From: an uncultured Bacilli bacterium
Lineage (GTDB): Bacteria; Bacillota_I; Bacilli_A; RF39; UBA660
Length of the DNA stretch: 12,950 bases
Direction: 5' to 3'
NCBI GenBank assembly: GCA_947625365.1
Contig: CANQNZ010000030.1
Span: 1 to 12,950, forward strand
Position 1 is the first letter of the stretch; each line of letters begins with the position of its first letter. The notes beneath the pieces were generated by a model. The model ran no database searches. It was not told the DNA's origin and saw only the letters and a list, made by a program, of their open reading frames with translations. The translations under genes and the position numbers were made by a program. Positions 6,523 through 12,950 of this stretch are shown here, piece by piece.

Positions 6523-8301
6523 ATGGATAAACCAAAACGCACATTATTTATCATGTATCCATTTATTGGCTTATTCAGCCTTTTAAGATGGGTTTTGCTT
6601 GGTATAAGTTCTACCTTTTCCGCAATCATTCATAATATATTAAATATTTTACAATATGCTATTAAAGGTTTAGAAGCTACTATTGGTTATTTACCCTCTA
6701 AATTATTAAAAAGTTATAATTTAAGTAAGGAAAAAGCTAAGGTCAAAAAAGAGCAAGAAATGGCTAAAGTCAAAGCTAAGTTAAGTGATGAGACTTTAAA
6801 ACAGATGGCTACTTTACCTAAGGAAAAACAAAAAATAGGGCAAGCTCTTGAAAATATTAATAAACCATCTCCTGAATTAGTTAGTAAATCCAATGTTATG
6901 ATTAATAAAAAAGACCGTAAGCAAATAATGAAAGAACGTCGAGAAAAACATCGTCAAGAACAACAAGCTTTAAAAGAAAAAACTAAATTAAATCGTAAGT
7001 TAAACGCTAAATTGCAAGCCGAAAAAGAAATATTAATTAGTGACCTTGCTAGTGGAGATGTTAAAAGAACAGATAAACCGGTGGCATTTCGTTATAAGGC
7101 AATTGACCCAACTGGAAAAATGGTTACTGGAACTTTTACTGGCAGTTCTAAACTTGATGTTAATGCTTATTTAGTTAATGAAGGTTATGATGTTTATAGT
7201 ATTCGTACTAGTAGTATGATTAATTTCTTATATGGTCAGCCAAGCTTTGGCGGCGGAAAAATGTCAAATAAAGATTTAATCTTCTGGTTAACTCAATTAT
7301 ATACTTATGTTAAATCTGGTATACCTCTTACGGACTCGGTTAAAATATTATCTAATCAAATGGGTAAAAAGAAAGGCCGTAAAAGAATTTTTGAGAAAAT
7401 TATATATGAACTTACGATGGGTTCTTCTTTTAGTGACGCTTTAGCTAAACAAGGTAATGTTTTTCCATCTTTACTGATAAATATGTTAAAAGCGGCGGAA
7501 GCTACAGGTGAACTGGAAGAAACTTTAAATGATATGGCTAATTATTATCGTGAAATTGAATCAACTCGTAAACAAATGGTAAGTGCCATGACTTATCCTT
7601 GCATTATAACAGTATTTTCTGTAGCAGTTATTAGCTTTATTTTACTTTATGTTATACCACAATTTACAAAAGTTTATGATACGGCGGGAGTTACAATAAA
7701 TGGATTTACTAAAGCGATTATTGATGCAAGTAATTTCCTAAAAAATAATATATCCGTTATCTTACTGATTGCTTTTGCTATTATAATGGTATTAGTTCTT
7801 GCTTATAAAAAAGTTAAATTATTTCGCAAGAATATTCAAATTTTATTAATGCATATTCCGGTGGTGGGGAAAATAATAATTTATAATGAAATGACTATTT
7901 TTACTAAAACATTTTCTTCTTTACTAAAAAATAATGTATTTATTACGGAAAGTATAGAAATATTAAGTAAGGTTACTAATAATGAAATATATAAAGAAAT
8001 AATGTATAATACTATCTCTAATATTGCTCGTGGTGAAAAAATTTCAGAATCTTTTAAAGATCACTGGGCTATTCCTGATGTTGCTTACTACATGATTGTT
8101 ACAGGTGAGTCTACAGGTGAGCTTGCAGCAATGATGGAAAATGTAAGTGTTTATTATCAAGAACAACATCGAAGCATTGTTAATAATTTAAAAAGTTTCA
8201 TTGAACCAATTATGATAACCTCCCTTGCGGTAATAGTTGGGGCAATTATCTTAGCTGTAATTATTCCAATGTTTGATTTATATAATAGTATTTCTATGTA
8301 G
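6523..8301 (+). CDS. pilC: PilC/GspF-type platform protein with long N-terminal extension
   Basis: This is a 592-residue inner-membrane platform protein of type IV pilus/type II secretion systems. From residue 188 it is a normal PilC: FRYKAIDPTGKMVTGTF (189-205), first T2SF domain (about 252-377) with KAAEATGEL, membrane segments at 358-380 and 409-427, a second T2SF domain (455-578) with the matching TGESTGELAAM (527-537), and a last membrane segment near 560-583. Typical PilC is about 400 residues, so the first ~187 are extra: a hydrophobic N-terminal segment (8-48), then a strongly basic, Lys/Glu/Gln-rich region (67-172) likely to be helical or coiled coil. The start has AAAGGTGGAG upstream (6505-6514). 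No start codon near residue 188 has an evident ribosome-binding site, so the extension looks genuine. pilD follows directly. Confidence 0.92.
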   Translation: MDKPKRTLFIMYPFIGLFSLLRWVLLGISSTFSAIIHNILNILQYAIKGLEATIGYLPSKLLKSYNLSKEKAKVKKEQEMAKVKAKLSDETLKQMATLPKEKQKIGQALENINKPSPELVSKSNVMINKKDRKQIMKERREKHRQEQQALKEKTKLNRKLNAKLQAEKEILISDLASGDVKRTDKPVAFRYKAIDPTGKMVTGTFTGSSKLDVNAYLVNEGYDVYSIRTSSMINFLYGQPSFGGGKMSNKDLIFWLTQLYTYVKSGIPLTDSVKILSNQMGKKKGRKRIFEKIIYELTMGSSFSDALAKQGNVFPSLLINMLKAAEATGELEETLNDMANYYREIESTRKQMVSAMTYPCIITVFSVAVISFILLYVIPQFTKVYDTAGVTINGFTKAIIDASNFLKNNISVILLIAFAIIMVLVLAYKKVKLFRKNIQILLMHIPVVGKIIIYNEMTIFTKTFSSLLKNNVFITESIEILSKVTNNEIYKEIMYNTISNIARGEKISESFKDHWAIPDVAYYMIVTGESTGELAAMMENVSVYYQEQHRSIVNNLKSFIEPIMITSLAVIVGAIILAVIIPMFDLYNSISM

Positions 8302-8309
8302 GAGTTTAT

Positions 8310-9065
8310 ATGATATATATATATTTGTTTATAGTCGGCGCTGTTTTAGGCTCATTTTACACTGTTATTGGTATGCGAAGACCCTTAGGTAAATCAATAA
8401 TAAAACCGCGTTCACATTGTGAAAATTGTAATCATGAATTAAAGTGGTATGAACTTATTCCTATAATTTCGTATGTTATTTTAAAAGGACGTTGCCGTAA
8501 ATGTAATGAAGAAATTTCTTTTGTATATCCTTTGACTGAAATTTTATCAGGTATTTTATTTGTATTAAGTTATATGACTTATAAAATAAGTGGTAATACT
8601 CTTATAATGTTATTTTTAGCTTCACTTTTAGTAATAATATATGTTAGTGACTTTAAATATTTTGTAATATTAGATGGTCCATTAATAATTTTTGGTCTAT
8701 TAATATTAATTGCTAAATATTTTACTTTAGGATTAAAAAGTACTTTATTTGCTCTTATAGCAGGACTTTTATTAATGACTGTAATGCTTTTAATAAAAAT
8801 ATTTGGTGATAAAATTTTTAAAAGAGAGTCACTCGGCGGAGGGGATATTAAACTTGCGGTAGTTATGGGAATAGCTCTAGGTTTTAAAATGGGACTTGTC
8901 GCTTTTGTTTTATCATCTTTTATTGCTTTACCTTATGCTTGTTATATCTTACTAAAAAACAAAGGGGATGAAATGCCTTTAGGACCATTTCTCATAACAG
9001 CGACTTTATTAGTTTTTGCTTTAATGGAACCAATAACCAATATTTTAAAAGTCTTTTATTTATAA
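8310..9065 (+). CDS. pilD: Prepilin peptidase / N-methyltransferase (PilD type)
   Basis: This is a 251-residue polytopic membrane aspartyl protease that cleaves type IV prepilin leaders and usually methylates the new N-terminus. The N-terminal domain has GSFYTVIGMRRPLG (14-27) and the zinc-type Cys tetrad C37, C40, C62, C65. The tetrad marks the bifunctional class, unlike the short TadV/CpaA enzymes. Catalytic aspartates are Asp114 (in YVSDFKYF) and Asp179 in GGGDIKL (177-182). The conserved MPLGPFL follows at 222-228. Six to eight hydrophobic segments fit the family. AGGAG (8300-8304) overlaps the pilC stop, so the pair is cotranscribed. It is the only prepilin peptidase in the window and could serve both the Pil and Tad systems; that is inference. 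Confidence 0.93.
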   Translation: MIYIYLFIVGAVLGSFYTVIGMRRPLGKSIIKPRSHCENCNHELKWYELIPIISYVILKGRCRKCNEEISFVYPLTEILSGILFVLSYMTYKISGNTLIMLFLASLLVIIYVSDFKYFVILDGPLIIFGLLILIAKYFTLGLKSTLFALIAGLLLMTVMLLIKIFGDKIFKRESLGGGDIKLAVVMGIALGFKMGLVAFVLSSFIALPYACYILLKNKGDEMPLGPFLITATLLVFALMEPITNILKVFYL

Positions 9066-9066
9066 A

Positions 9067-9105
9067 AAGATATTAAAGTTCTAAGACTTCAATATCTTCT
9101 TTTTT
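9067..9105 (+). terminator. Shared terminator between convergent pilD and pilB
   Basis: AAGATATT (9067-9074) pairs with AATATCTT (9091-9098). An inner AAGT/ACTT stem is separated by one A-C mismatch, and the loop is 6 bases. T tracts follow on the plus strand (9100-9105) and, more weakly, on the minus strand. It overlaps the last codons and stop of pilB, so it probably ends transcription from both sides. Confidence 0.75.
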
Positions 9106-10428
9106 ATTTTCACTTTTCTTTCTTTTCTTTGTCTTTACAGGATTTTCTTCTTTGCTTTCATTTTCAGCCTGAATATCATTGTTATTAGGAATTTTGCCCA
9201 TTAAAGTAGCTTTTAAATCATCTGTTTCCTCACCGACATAATCTTCATTAATATCAATTAATTTTAATATTTCTTCAAAACTAGTATAACCAGCAACAAC
9301 TTTTTTAAGGCCATCTTGCAAAAGAGTAGATACACCGGCTTTATCATAAACTAAAAGACGGAAATCTTTTTTAGGCATATTAGAAGTAATTGCATCACGA
9401 ATATCTTGATTTATTTTCAACACTTCATGAATAGCAATTCTACCTTTATATCCTCCTATACATTCATCACAACCTACAGGTACATATATTTCTTCTACAT
9501 CTATTCCAATAGCTTTTTTAATAACACTTTTTTCATAGTCAGTAGCTTTTTGCGGTTTTTTACAATGATTACATAATCTTCTTGCTAATCTTTGCGAAAT
9601 TATTCCTTCTAAAGCCGAGCCTAATAAATATCTTTCGACTTCCATGTCAAGTAATCTTTCAATAGTATTTAAAGAGTTATTTGTATGGATAGTTGATAAA
9701 ACTAAATGACCTGTAATGGAAGCACGTACGGCAATACGGGCGGTTTCATCATCACGAATTTCTCCAATCATAATAATGTTAGGGTCTTGTCTTAAAATAC
9801 TTCTTAAAGCGGCGCCAAAAGTCATACCAATTTCGGCCATAACTTGAACTTGGTTTATCCCTTCGATTTTCATTTCGACGGGGTCTTCAACAGTAATAAT
9901 ATTTGTTTCGGGTTTATTTAATTGTTGGAGCATAGAATAAACGGTTGTTGATTTACCACTACCAGTAGCTCCGGTAATTAGGATAATACCGTTTGGTGTA
10001 GAAATCATACTATTTACTAAGGCAAGGTTTTCTTCCGTAAAGTCTATTTTATCTAATCCTTTAAGACTCATAGAGTAGTCTAAAATACGAATAACTATTT
10101 TTTCTCCATCTGATATAGGTAAAGAAGACACACGCAAATCTAGGTCATAGCCGGCAAGTTCATTTTTTATTGCGCCATCTTGAGGCAGACGAGATTCCGT
10201 TATATTCATCCCTGCTAAAATTTTAATACGAGTTATCATATTTTTTTGCACGGTGGTAGGAGCTTTAGAGTAATCTACTAATAATCCATCAATACGCATT
10301 CTAATACGTAATCCTTTTTCAGTTGGGTCAAAGTGAATATCAGAAGCATTTTTCTTGATAGCATCAACAATGATTTCGTTAACAATGTCAACGACTGGTA
10401 AATTTTCATAGTCGAATTCTCTAATCAT
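9073..10428 (-). CDS. pilB: PilB/GspE-type assembly ATPase
   Basis: This 451-residue ATPase would drive type IV pilus extension or type II secretion. The N2-type domain opens with VDAIKKNASDIHFDPTEKGL (21-40). Walker A is GATGSGKS (153-160), the Asp box is VEDPVE (180-185), Walker B is IIMIGEIRDDET (218-229), and the His box is STIHTN (245-250). A zinc-type Cys tetrad, C286, C289, C320 and C323, is characteristic of PilB/GspE and absent from the retraction ATPase PilT. The usual N-terminal MshEN domain (~150 residues) is missing, making this a short form. Residues after ~395 form an extra acidic-then-basic tail ending KKRKKSENKKEDIEVLEL. The gene is transcribed towards pilC-pilD instead of with them. 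The ATG at 10428 is preceded by AAAAGGATGG on the minus strand. Confidence 0.93.
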   Translation of the reverse strand: MIREFDYENLPVVDIVNEIIVDAIKKNASDIHFDPTEKGLRIRMRIDGLLVDYSKAPTTVQKNMITRIKILAGMNITESRLPQDGAIKNELAGYDLDLRVSSLPISDGEKIVIRILDYSMSLKGLDKIDFTEENLALVNSMISTPNGIILITGATGSGKSTTVYSMLQQLNKPETNIITVEDPVEMKIEGINQVQVMAEIGMTFGAALRSILRQDPNIIMIGEIRDDETARIAVRASITGHLVLSTIHTNNSLNTIERLLDMEVERYLLGSALEGIISQRLARRLCNHCKKPQKATDYEKSVIKKAIGIDVEEIYVPVGCDECIGGYKGRIAIHEVLKINQDIRDAITSNMPKKDFRLLVYDKAGVSTLLQDGLKKVVAGYTSFEEILKLIDINEDYVGEETDDLKATLMGKIPNNNDIQAENESKEENPVKTKKRKKSENKKEDIEVLEL

Positions 10429-10456
10429 TTTGCACCCATCCTTTTATTCTTCTTTT

Positions 10457-10486
10457 ATTATATAATAAATTTAGGGGTTAAGGCAA
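10457..10486 (-). promoter_or_regulatory. Promoter of pilB
   Basis: On the minus strand, TATAAT (10457-10462) lies 18 bases downstream of TTGCCT (10481-10486). The -10 is exact and the -35 matches four of six. It lies about 29 bases upstream of the pilB start. Confidence 0.5.
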
Positions 10487-10531
10487 TACAAAGATTAGGT
10501 AAAGAAAAATATTAACTTATCTAAAAATGAG

Positions 10532-10537
10532 TATACT
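10532..10537 (+). promoter_or_regulatory. Possible -10 element for the small helical protein gene
   Basis: TATACT lies about 40 bases upstream of the start at 10577. No convincing -35 is found at 16-18 bases, so this is weak. The rest of 10487-10576 shows no other structure I can support. Confidence 0.25.
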
Positions 10538-10576
10538 TTTCTTTTTTTAGGTAAATAATATAAATGGTGAAGAAAA

Positions 10577-11005
10577 ATGAATAATCATATTGAATTTTTA
10601 AATTATATTTATCAAAATGCTCAAATGGGAATAGTAGGGATTGACGATATTATCGGAAAAGTTCAGGATGAGAAATTTGAAAAAGTTTTAAATGAACAAA
10701 AAAGTGATTATGAAAATATTTGTATTCAAGCTAAAGATATTTTAAAAAAATATGGTAAAGAGCAAAAAGAACTAAACAAAATGGCCAAGATAAGTAGTTA
10801 TATGATGTGTATGATGAAAACAATAAATGATACTTCAACATCCAATTTAGCTAAAATGATGATGGAAGGCTCTAATAAGGGAATTATTGAAATAACCGAA
10901 AAATTAAATAATTTTCAAGAACAAGATGAGGAAATAGTTAATTTAGCTAATAAACTTTTAGAAACTGAACAAAATAATTTAGACAATTTAAAAAGTTTCT
11001 TATAA
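10577..11005 (+). CDS. Small all-helical protein, possibly ferritin-like (DUF2383-like)
   Basis: This 142-residue soluble protein is built almost entirely of amphipathic helices. It opens MNNHIEFLNYIYQNAQMGIVG, has a central KISSYMMCMMKTINDTSTSNLAKMM (about 75-99), and ends in a Glu/Asn/Leu-rich helix. I recall similar small conserved proteins in Firmicutes, thought to be four-helix bundles of the DUF2383/ferritin-like kind, but this is from memory. The usual ExxH metal ligands of true ferritins are not evident. No signal or membrane segment is present. It is monocistronic, with GGTGA (10566-10570) upstream and its own terminator. It follows divergently from pilB with 148 bases between, and nothing links it to pili. 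Confidence 0.75.
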   Translation: MNNHIEFLNYIYQNAQMGIVGIDDIIGKVQDEKFEKVLNEQKSDYENICIQAKDILKKYGKEQKELNKMAKISSYMMCMMKTINDTSTSNLAKMMMEGSNKGIIEITEKLNNFQEQDEEIVNLANKLLETEQNNLDNLKSFL

Positions 11006-11027
11006 CATTGGTTTGCCAATGTTTTTT
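11004..11027 (+). terminator. Intrinsic terminator after the small helical protein gene
   Basis: AACATTGG (11004-11011) pairs perfectly with CCAATGTT (11016-11023) around a 4-base loop, followed by T to 11027. The stem includes the last two bases of the stop codon. Confidence 0.88.
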
Positions 11028-11056
11028 ATATAGTTTGAAAAGATATTTTGACTATA

Positions 11057-11085
11057 TTGAAAATAATTAGGAAATTTTATATAAT
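11057..11085 (+). promoter_or_regulatory. Sigma-A promoter of the pfkB-smr pair
   Basis: TTGAAA (11057-11062) and TATAAT (11080-11085) have an exact 17-base spacer, 11 of 12 consensus positions. The start codon of the kinase is 26 bases downstream of the -10. Confidence 0.82.
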
Positions 11086-11110
11086 CTATATAGAGTAGAA
11101 GGGTGATGTA

Positions 11111-12013
11111 ATGAAAGTTTTATGTATTGGGCATATAGCATTTGATGTGACGTTTGAAATGGCTACTTATCCCGTAGAAAATACACGTAATGAAATAAAT
11201 AATATAGTAGAAACTGGGGGAGGCTCTTCCGCCACGGCTGCGTGCTTATTAGGAAAATGGGGATTTGAACCTTATATATGTGGAGTTATTGGTTATGATG
11301 AATATAGTGAAAAAATAAAAAAAGAATTTTCTAATTTTAAGGTTAATACTGATTTTTTAGAGATTGATTATGAAAGAAAAACTTCTGTCTCTTATATTTT
11401 ATTAAATCCTGTAAATAAAAGTAGAACTATTTTATCAAAAAAATCTGAACTTTCTCCAATTAAGAAAGATGATTATAATAAAATACCTATCGATATGATA
11501 TTGTTAGATGGGCATGAATATCAAACTTCTTTAAAAACTTTACGTACATGTCAGACGGCAACAAGTATTTTAGATGCAGGACGAGCTACAAAAGAAGTAT
11601 TGGATTTATGTAGTAAAGTTAATTTTATTATTTGCTCTTTAGAATTTGCGGAAGAGGTAAGTGGAATTAAAATTGTGCCAGGGGATACTAAAACGATTGC
11701 CGATTTATATCAAAATTTAAAGAAACGCTTTATTAAACAAGAAATAATTGTCACTTTAGAGGACCAAGGGGCTTTATATGCTATTGACGGTCATATTAAA
11801 TTAATACCGGCCTTAAAATTGGATGCCAAAGATACAACAGGAGCAGGAGATATATTTCATGGGGCATTTGCATATCAATACGCGCAAACTAAAAATATTG
11901 AACAGGCTGTTAAGTTTGCTAATGTCACGGCTGGTTTATCTGTACGCAATGTAGGCAGCAAAAATTCTTTTCCAGAATTAGATGAAGTAAAAAAATATTA
12001 TGAGCAAGTTTAA
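11111..12013 (+). CDS. PfkB/ribokinase-family carbohydrate kinase
   Basis: This is a 300-residue cytoplasmic sugar or nucleoside kinase. The N-terminal CIGHIAFDV (5-13) and the Gly-rich GGGSSATAA (36-44) match the family's first signature region, which contacts substrate. The second signature is DTTGAGDIFHGAF (241-253), with Asp247 as catalytic base and the anion hole formed by GAGD. Length is normal. The exact substrate (ribose, fructose, adenosine, a modified ribose or other) cannot be read from the motifs. It is transcribed from a strong promoter, has AAGGGTG upstream (11099-11105), and its last 14 bases overlap the Smr gene, so the two are translated together. Confidence 0.88.
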   Translation: MKVLCIGHIAFDVTFEMATYPVENTRNEINNIVETGGGSSATAACLLGKWGFEPYICGVIGYDEYSEKIKKEFSNFKVNTDFLEIDYERKTSVSYILLNPVNKSRTILSKKSELSPIKKDDYNKIPIDMILLDGHEYQTSLKTLRTCQTATSILDAGRATKEVLDLCSKVNFIICSLEFAEEVSGIKIVPGDTKTIADLYQNLKKRFIKQEIIVTLEDQGALYAIDGHIKLIPALKLDAKDTTGAGDIFHGAFAYQYAQTKNIEQAVKFANVTAGLSVRNVGSKNSFPELDEVKKYYEQV

Positions 12014-12275
12014 TGATGATTTGTTTGTAAGTAAATATCCGCAAATTGACTTGCACGGTGAAACTAGAGCTACTATGGTTGCTCCTTTAAATAGTTTTAT
12101 CGATGATAATATCAAGTTGAAAAATGCAAATATACTTATAATTCATGGGCGTGGAAATGGGGTTTTGAAAAAGGCTACTCATGATTATTTGAAAAATGAC
12201 AAGCGAGTTTTAAATTTTTATACCGGTTTTTTTAATCCTGGATGTACCGTTGCCGTGTTAAAAGTTGACAAATAA
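12000..12275 (+). CDS. Stand-alone Smr-domain protein
   Basis: This 91-residue protein consists almost wholly of one Smr domain. It has the signature IDLHGETR (16-23), the loop IIHGRGNGVLK (47-57) and the closing FFNPGCTVAVLK (77-88). Smr domains bind or nick nucleic acid and occur at the C-terminus of MutS2 and as free-standing proteins; the latter include ribosome-rescue nucleases. Here no MutS2 part is present. It overlaps the upstream kinase by 14 bases and lacks a clear ribosome-binding site, so it probably depends on translational coupling. A biochemical link to the kinase is not evident. Confidence 0.85.
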   Translation: MSKFNDDLFVSKYPQIDLHGETRATMVAPLNSFIDDNIKLKNANILIIHGRGNGVLKKATHDYLKNDKRVLNFYTGFFNPGCTVAVLKVDK

Positions 12276-12293
12276 CCAAAAAAGTTGTATAAT
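12265..12293 (+). promoter_or_regulatory. Perfect-consensus promoter P1 in the end of the smr gene
   Basis: TTGACA (12265-12270) and TATAAT (12288-12293) are both exact with a 17-base spacer. The -35 lies in the last codons of smr. The expected start is near 12300, giving a leader of about 80 bases to the 139-residue gene. Confidence 0.8.
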
Positions 12294-12327
12294 CAAGATA
12301 CATAAGAAGTTCAGGGTAGACACAAAA

Positions 12328-12356
12328 TTGACAATTATGATGTTTTATGTTATAAT
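12328..12356 (+). promoter_or_regulatory. Perfect-consensus promoter P2 with extended -10
   Basis: TTGACA (12328-12333) and TATAAT (12351-12356) are both exact with a 17-base spacer, and TG at 12348-12349 makes an extended -10. It lies 63 bases downstream of P1, and the start codon is 26 bases past its -10. Confidence 0.9.
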
Positions 12357-12362
12357 ATGTCA
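12329..12362 (+). promoter_or_regulatory. Imperfect inverted repeat spanning P2, possible operator
   Basis: TGACAATTAT (12329-12338) and ATAATATGTCA (12352-12362) are inverted repeats with one extra base in the right arm. They bracket the promoter spacer and overlap both the -35 and -10. Part of the symmetry comes from promoter elements, so chance is possible. Confidence 0.3.
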
Positions 12363-12382
12363 TATATAAGGGGGTTTTATTT

Positions 12383-12802
12383 ATGAAAGGTTATGTATTA
12401 GATTATATTAATGAAAATGAGTTTAGTAAGCTTGAAAGGTCATTAAAAAAGTATAATATGTTAGCTTACAAGGAACTTATATTTACTTCTTATCCAGCTT
12501 TAAGAAATGGAGAATTTTTAGGTAAAAAAGTATCTCAAAATAAAAAGTTAGGTACGGAAACATATGAATTAAAACTTAAAAGCGATGATATGTTTAGTAA
12601 AGTTCATGGAGAAGTAAAATTAATTTATACTGTTTATAAAAAAGAAGCTACAGTTATGTTAAAAACTATTACACCAGAAGATATTCTTTTAGAAGGACAT
12701 AGATCAGAGCTTGGCACATATAAAGGAATTATGATTTCGAAAGCTAACGCTTCAAAAGATATGTTTAAAATTGATTTATTAAATTTATTACAAGATAAAT
12801 AA
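12383..12802 (+). CDS. Conserved-looking hypothetical protein, 139 residues
   Basis: I do not recognise this protein. It is soluble, Lys-rich, mixed alpha/beta, without signal peptide, membrane segment or Cys. Notable stretches are MKGYVLDYINENEFSKLERSL at the start, an alternating beta-like centre (TYELKLKSDDMFSKVHGEVK, about 59-78), and TITPEDILLEGHRSELGTYKG (about 95-115). The start has a strong AAGGGGG site (12368-12374) 8 bases before the ATG. Two exact-consensus promoters precede it and a long hairpin follows, so it is probably a strongly expressed monocistronic gene just before a tRNA. The minus-strand frame over its 3' half lacks a ribosome-binding site and is a shadow. Confidence 0.75.
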   Translation: MKGYVLDYINENEFSKLERSLKKYNMLAYKELIFTSYPALRNGEFLGKKVSQNKKLGTETYELKLKSDDMFSKVHGEVKLIYTVYKKEATVMLKTITPEDILLEGHRSELGTYKGIMISKANASKDMFKIDLLNLLQDK

Positions 12803-12809
12803 TATTTAT

Positions 12810-12849
12810 AAAATAAGGTAATCATACGGTAACATGATTATCTTATTTT
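12810..12849 (+). terminator. Long hairpin terminator after the 139-residue gene
   Basis: AAAATAAG, G and TAATCAT (12810-12825) pair with ATGATTA, T and CTTATTTT (12834-12849): 16 bp with one G-U pair and an 8-base loop. The T-rich part is inside the stem and the following bases are CATTTTA, so termination may be partial. The A/T symmetry could let it work from both sides. Confidence 0.7.
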
Positions 12850-12880
12850 CATTTTATGAAGGTTTTATGCATAAAATATA

Positions 12881-12909
12881 TTGCGATTGCGGGAAGAATA
12901 TGGTATTAT
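12881..12909 (+). promoter_or_regulatory. Promoter of the tRNA gene
   Basis: TTGCGA (12881-12886) and TATTAT (12904-12909) are 17 bases apart, with TG at 12901-12902 giving an extended -10. The tRNA begins 11 bases after the -10, implying a very short leader. Confidence 0.6.
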
Positions 12910-12920
12910 TAACTGGTAAT

Positions 12921-12950
12921 GGACCTTTAGCTCAGTTGGTTAGAGCATCC
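12921..12950 (+). tRNA. tRNA gene, 3'-truncated by the window, probably a CAT-anticodon Ile2/Met tRNA
   Basis: The first 29 tRNA positions (30 bases) are visible: acceptor strand GGACCTT (12921-12927), TA at positions 8-9, D-stem GCTC (12930-12933) with GAGC (12943-12946), D-loop AGTTGGTTA, then A and the first three bases of the anticodon stem. The anticodon is outside the window. The GGACCTT acceptor and this D-arm resemble tRNA-Ile2(CAT) of low-GC Gram-positives, from memory, so the identity is tentative while the tRNA call is secure. Confidence 0.9.

Noticed and set aside
6491..6590. Possible leader peptide starting at the ATG at 6491, before pilC
   Set aside because: The ATG lies at or before the expected transcription start of the pilC promoter and has no ribosome-binding site; the frame just overlaps pilC out of phase.
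10429..10576. Riboswitch or small RNA between pilB and the helical protein gene
   Set aside because: Apart from promoter-like elements, no stable hairpin or known motif is visible in this AT-rich gap.
11048..11053. TTGACT as -35 for the kinase promoter
   Set aside because: The spacer to TATAAT would be 26 bases; TTGAAA at 11057 gives an exact 17.
12634..12825. Minus-strand 63-residue open frame
   Set aside because: It is antisense to the 139-residue gene and starts inside its terminator hairpin; no independent signals.
1..12950. CRISPR array, insertion sequence or toxin-antitoxin pair
   Set aside because: No regularly spaced repeats, transposase, terminal inverted repeats or recognisable toxin/antitoxin genes are seen in any frame.

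Overview
The window is AT-rich, with short intergenic gaps, AAGGAGG-like ribosome-binding sites and sigma-A-type promoters. It fits an uncultured low-GC Gram-positive bacterium (Bacillota, or a Mycoplasmatota-adjacent gut lineage). TGA is used as a stop: tadB ends in TGA within a 4-base ATGA overlap with tadC. The code is therefore standard, not the Mycoplasma code. No secretin or other outer-membrane pilus component is seen, as expected for a monoderm. The exact taxon cannot be fixed from this sequence.

Region 1 (1-1731) is the 3' part of a large secreted or surface protein. Its reading frame is open through the left edge, so the ATG at 150 is internal. The last ~60 codons form a C-type-lectin-like tail. 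Within it, about 80 bases have nearly all codons ending in C or T and unusually few adenines, which is what a variable region of a diversity-generating retroelement would look like. The gene ends in a clear terminator.

Region 2 (1752-6172) is a compact Tad-type pilus operon: promoter, tadZ-like ParA/MinD ATPase, tadA/cpaF secretion ATPase, tadB and tadC platform proteins, and a small four-helix membrane protein. The likely terminator lies inside the 3' end of the convergent next gene.

Region 3 (6114-10486) is a type IV pilus/type II secretion module. It holds a divergent small gene resembling VrrA/YqfQ, then pilC with a long extra N-terminal segment, then pilD (prepilin peptidase). pilB, the assembly ATPase, is convergent on the minus strand and shares a bidirectional terminator with pilD. 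The window thus holds two complete ATPase/platform sets, Tad and Pil, and one prepilin peptidase. No pilin gene is visible.

Region 4 (10577-12950) is housekeeping-like: a small helical, possibly ferritin-like protein; a PfkB-family sugar kinase overlapping a stand-alone Smr-domain protein; two exact-consensus promoters in tandem before an unrecognised 139-residue protein; and the first 30 bases of a tRNA gene with its own promoter.

The observations most worth following are the variable-region signature in the surface protein, the paired Tad and Pil machines without pilins, the extended PilC, and the tandem perfect promoters.
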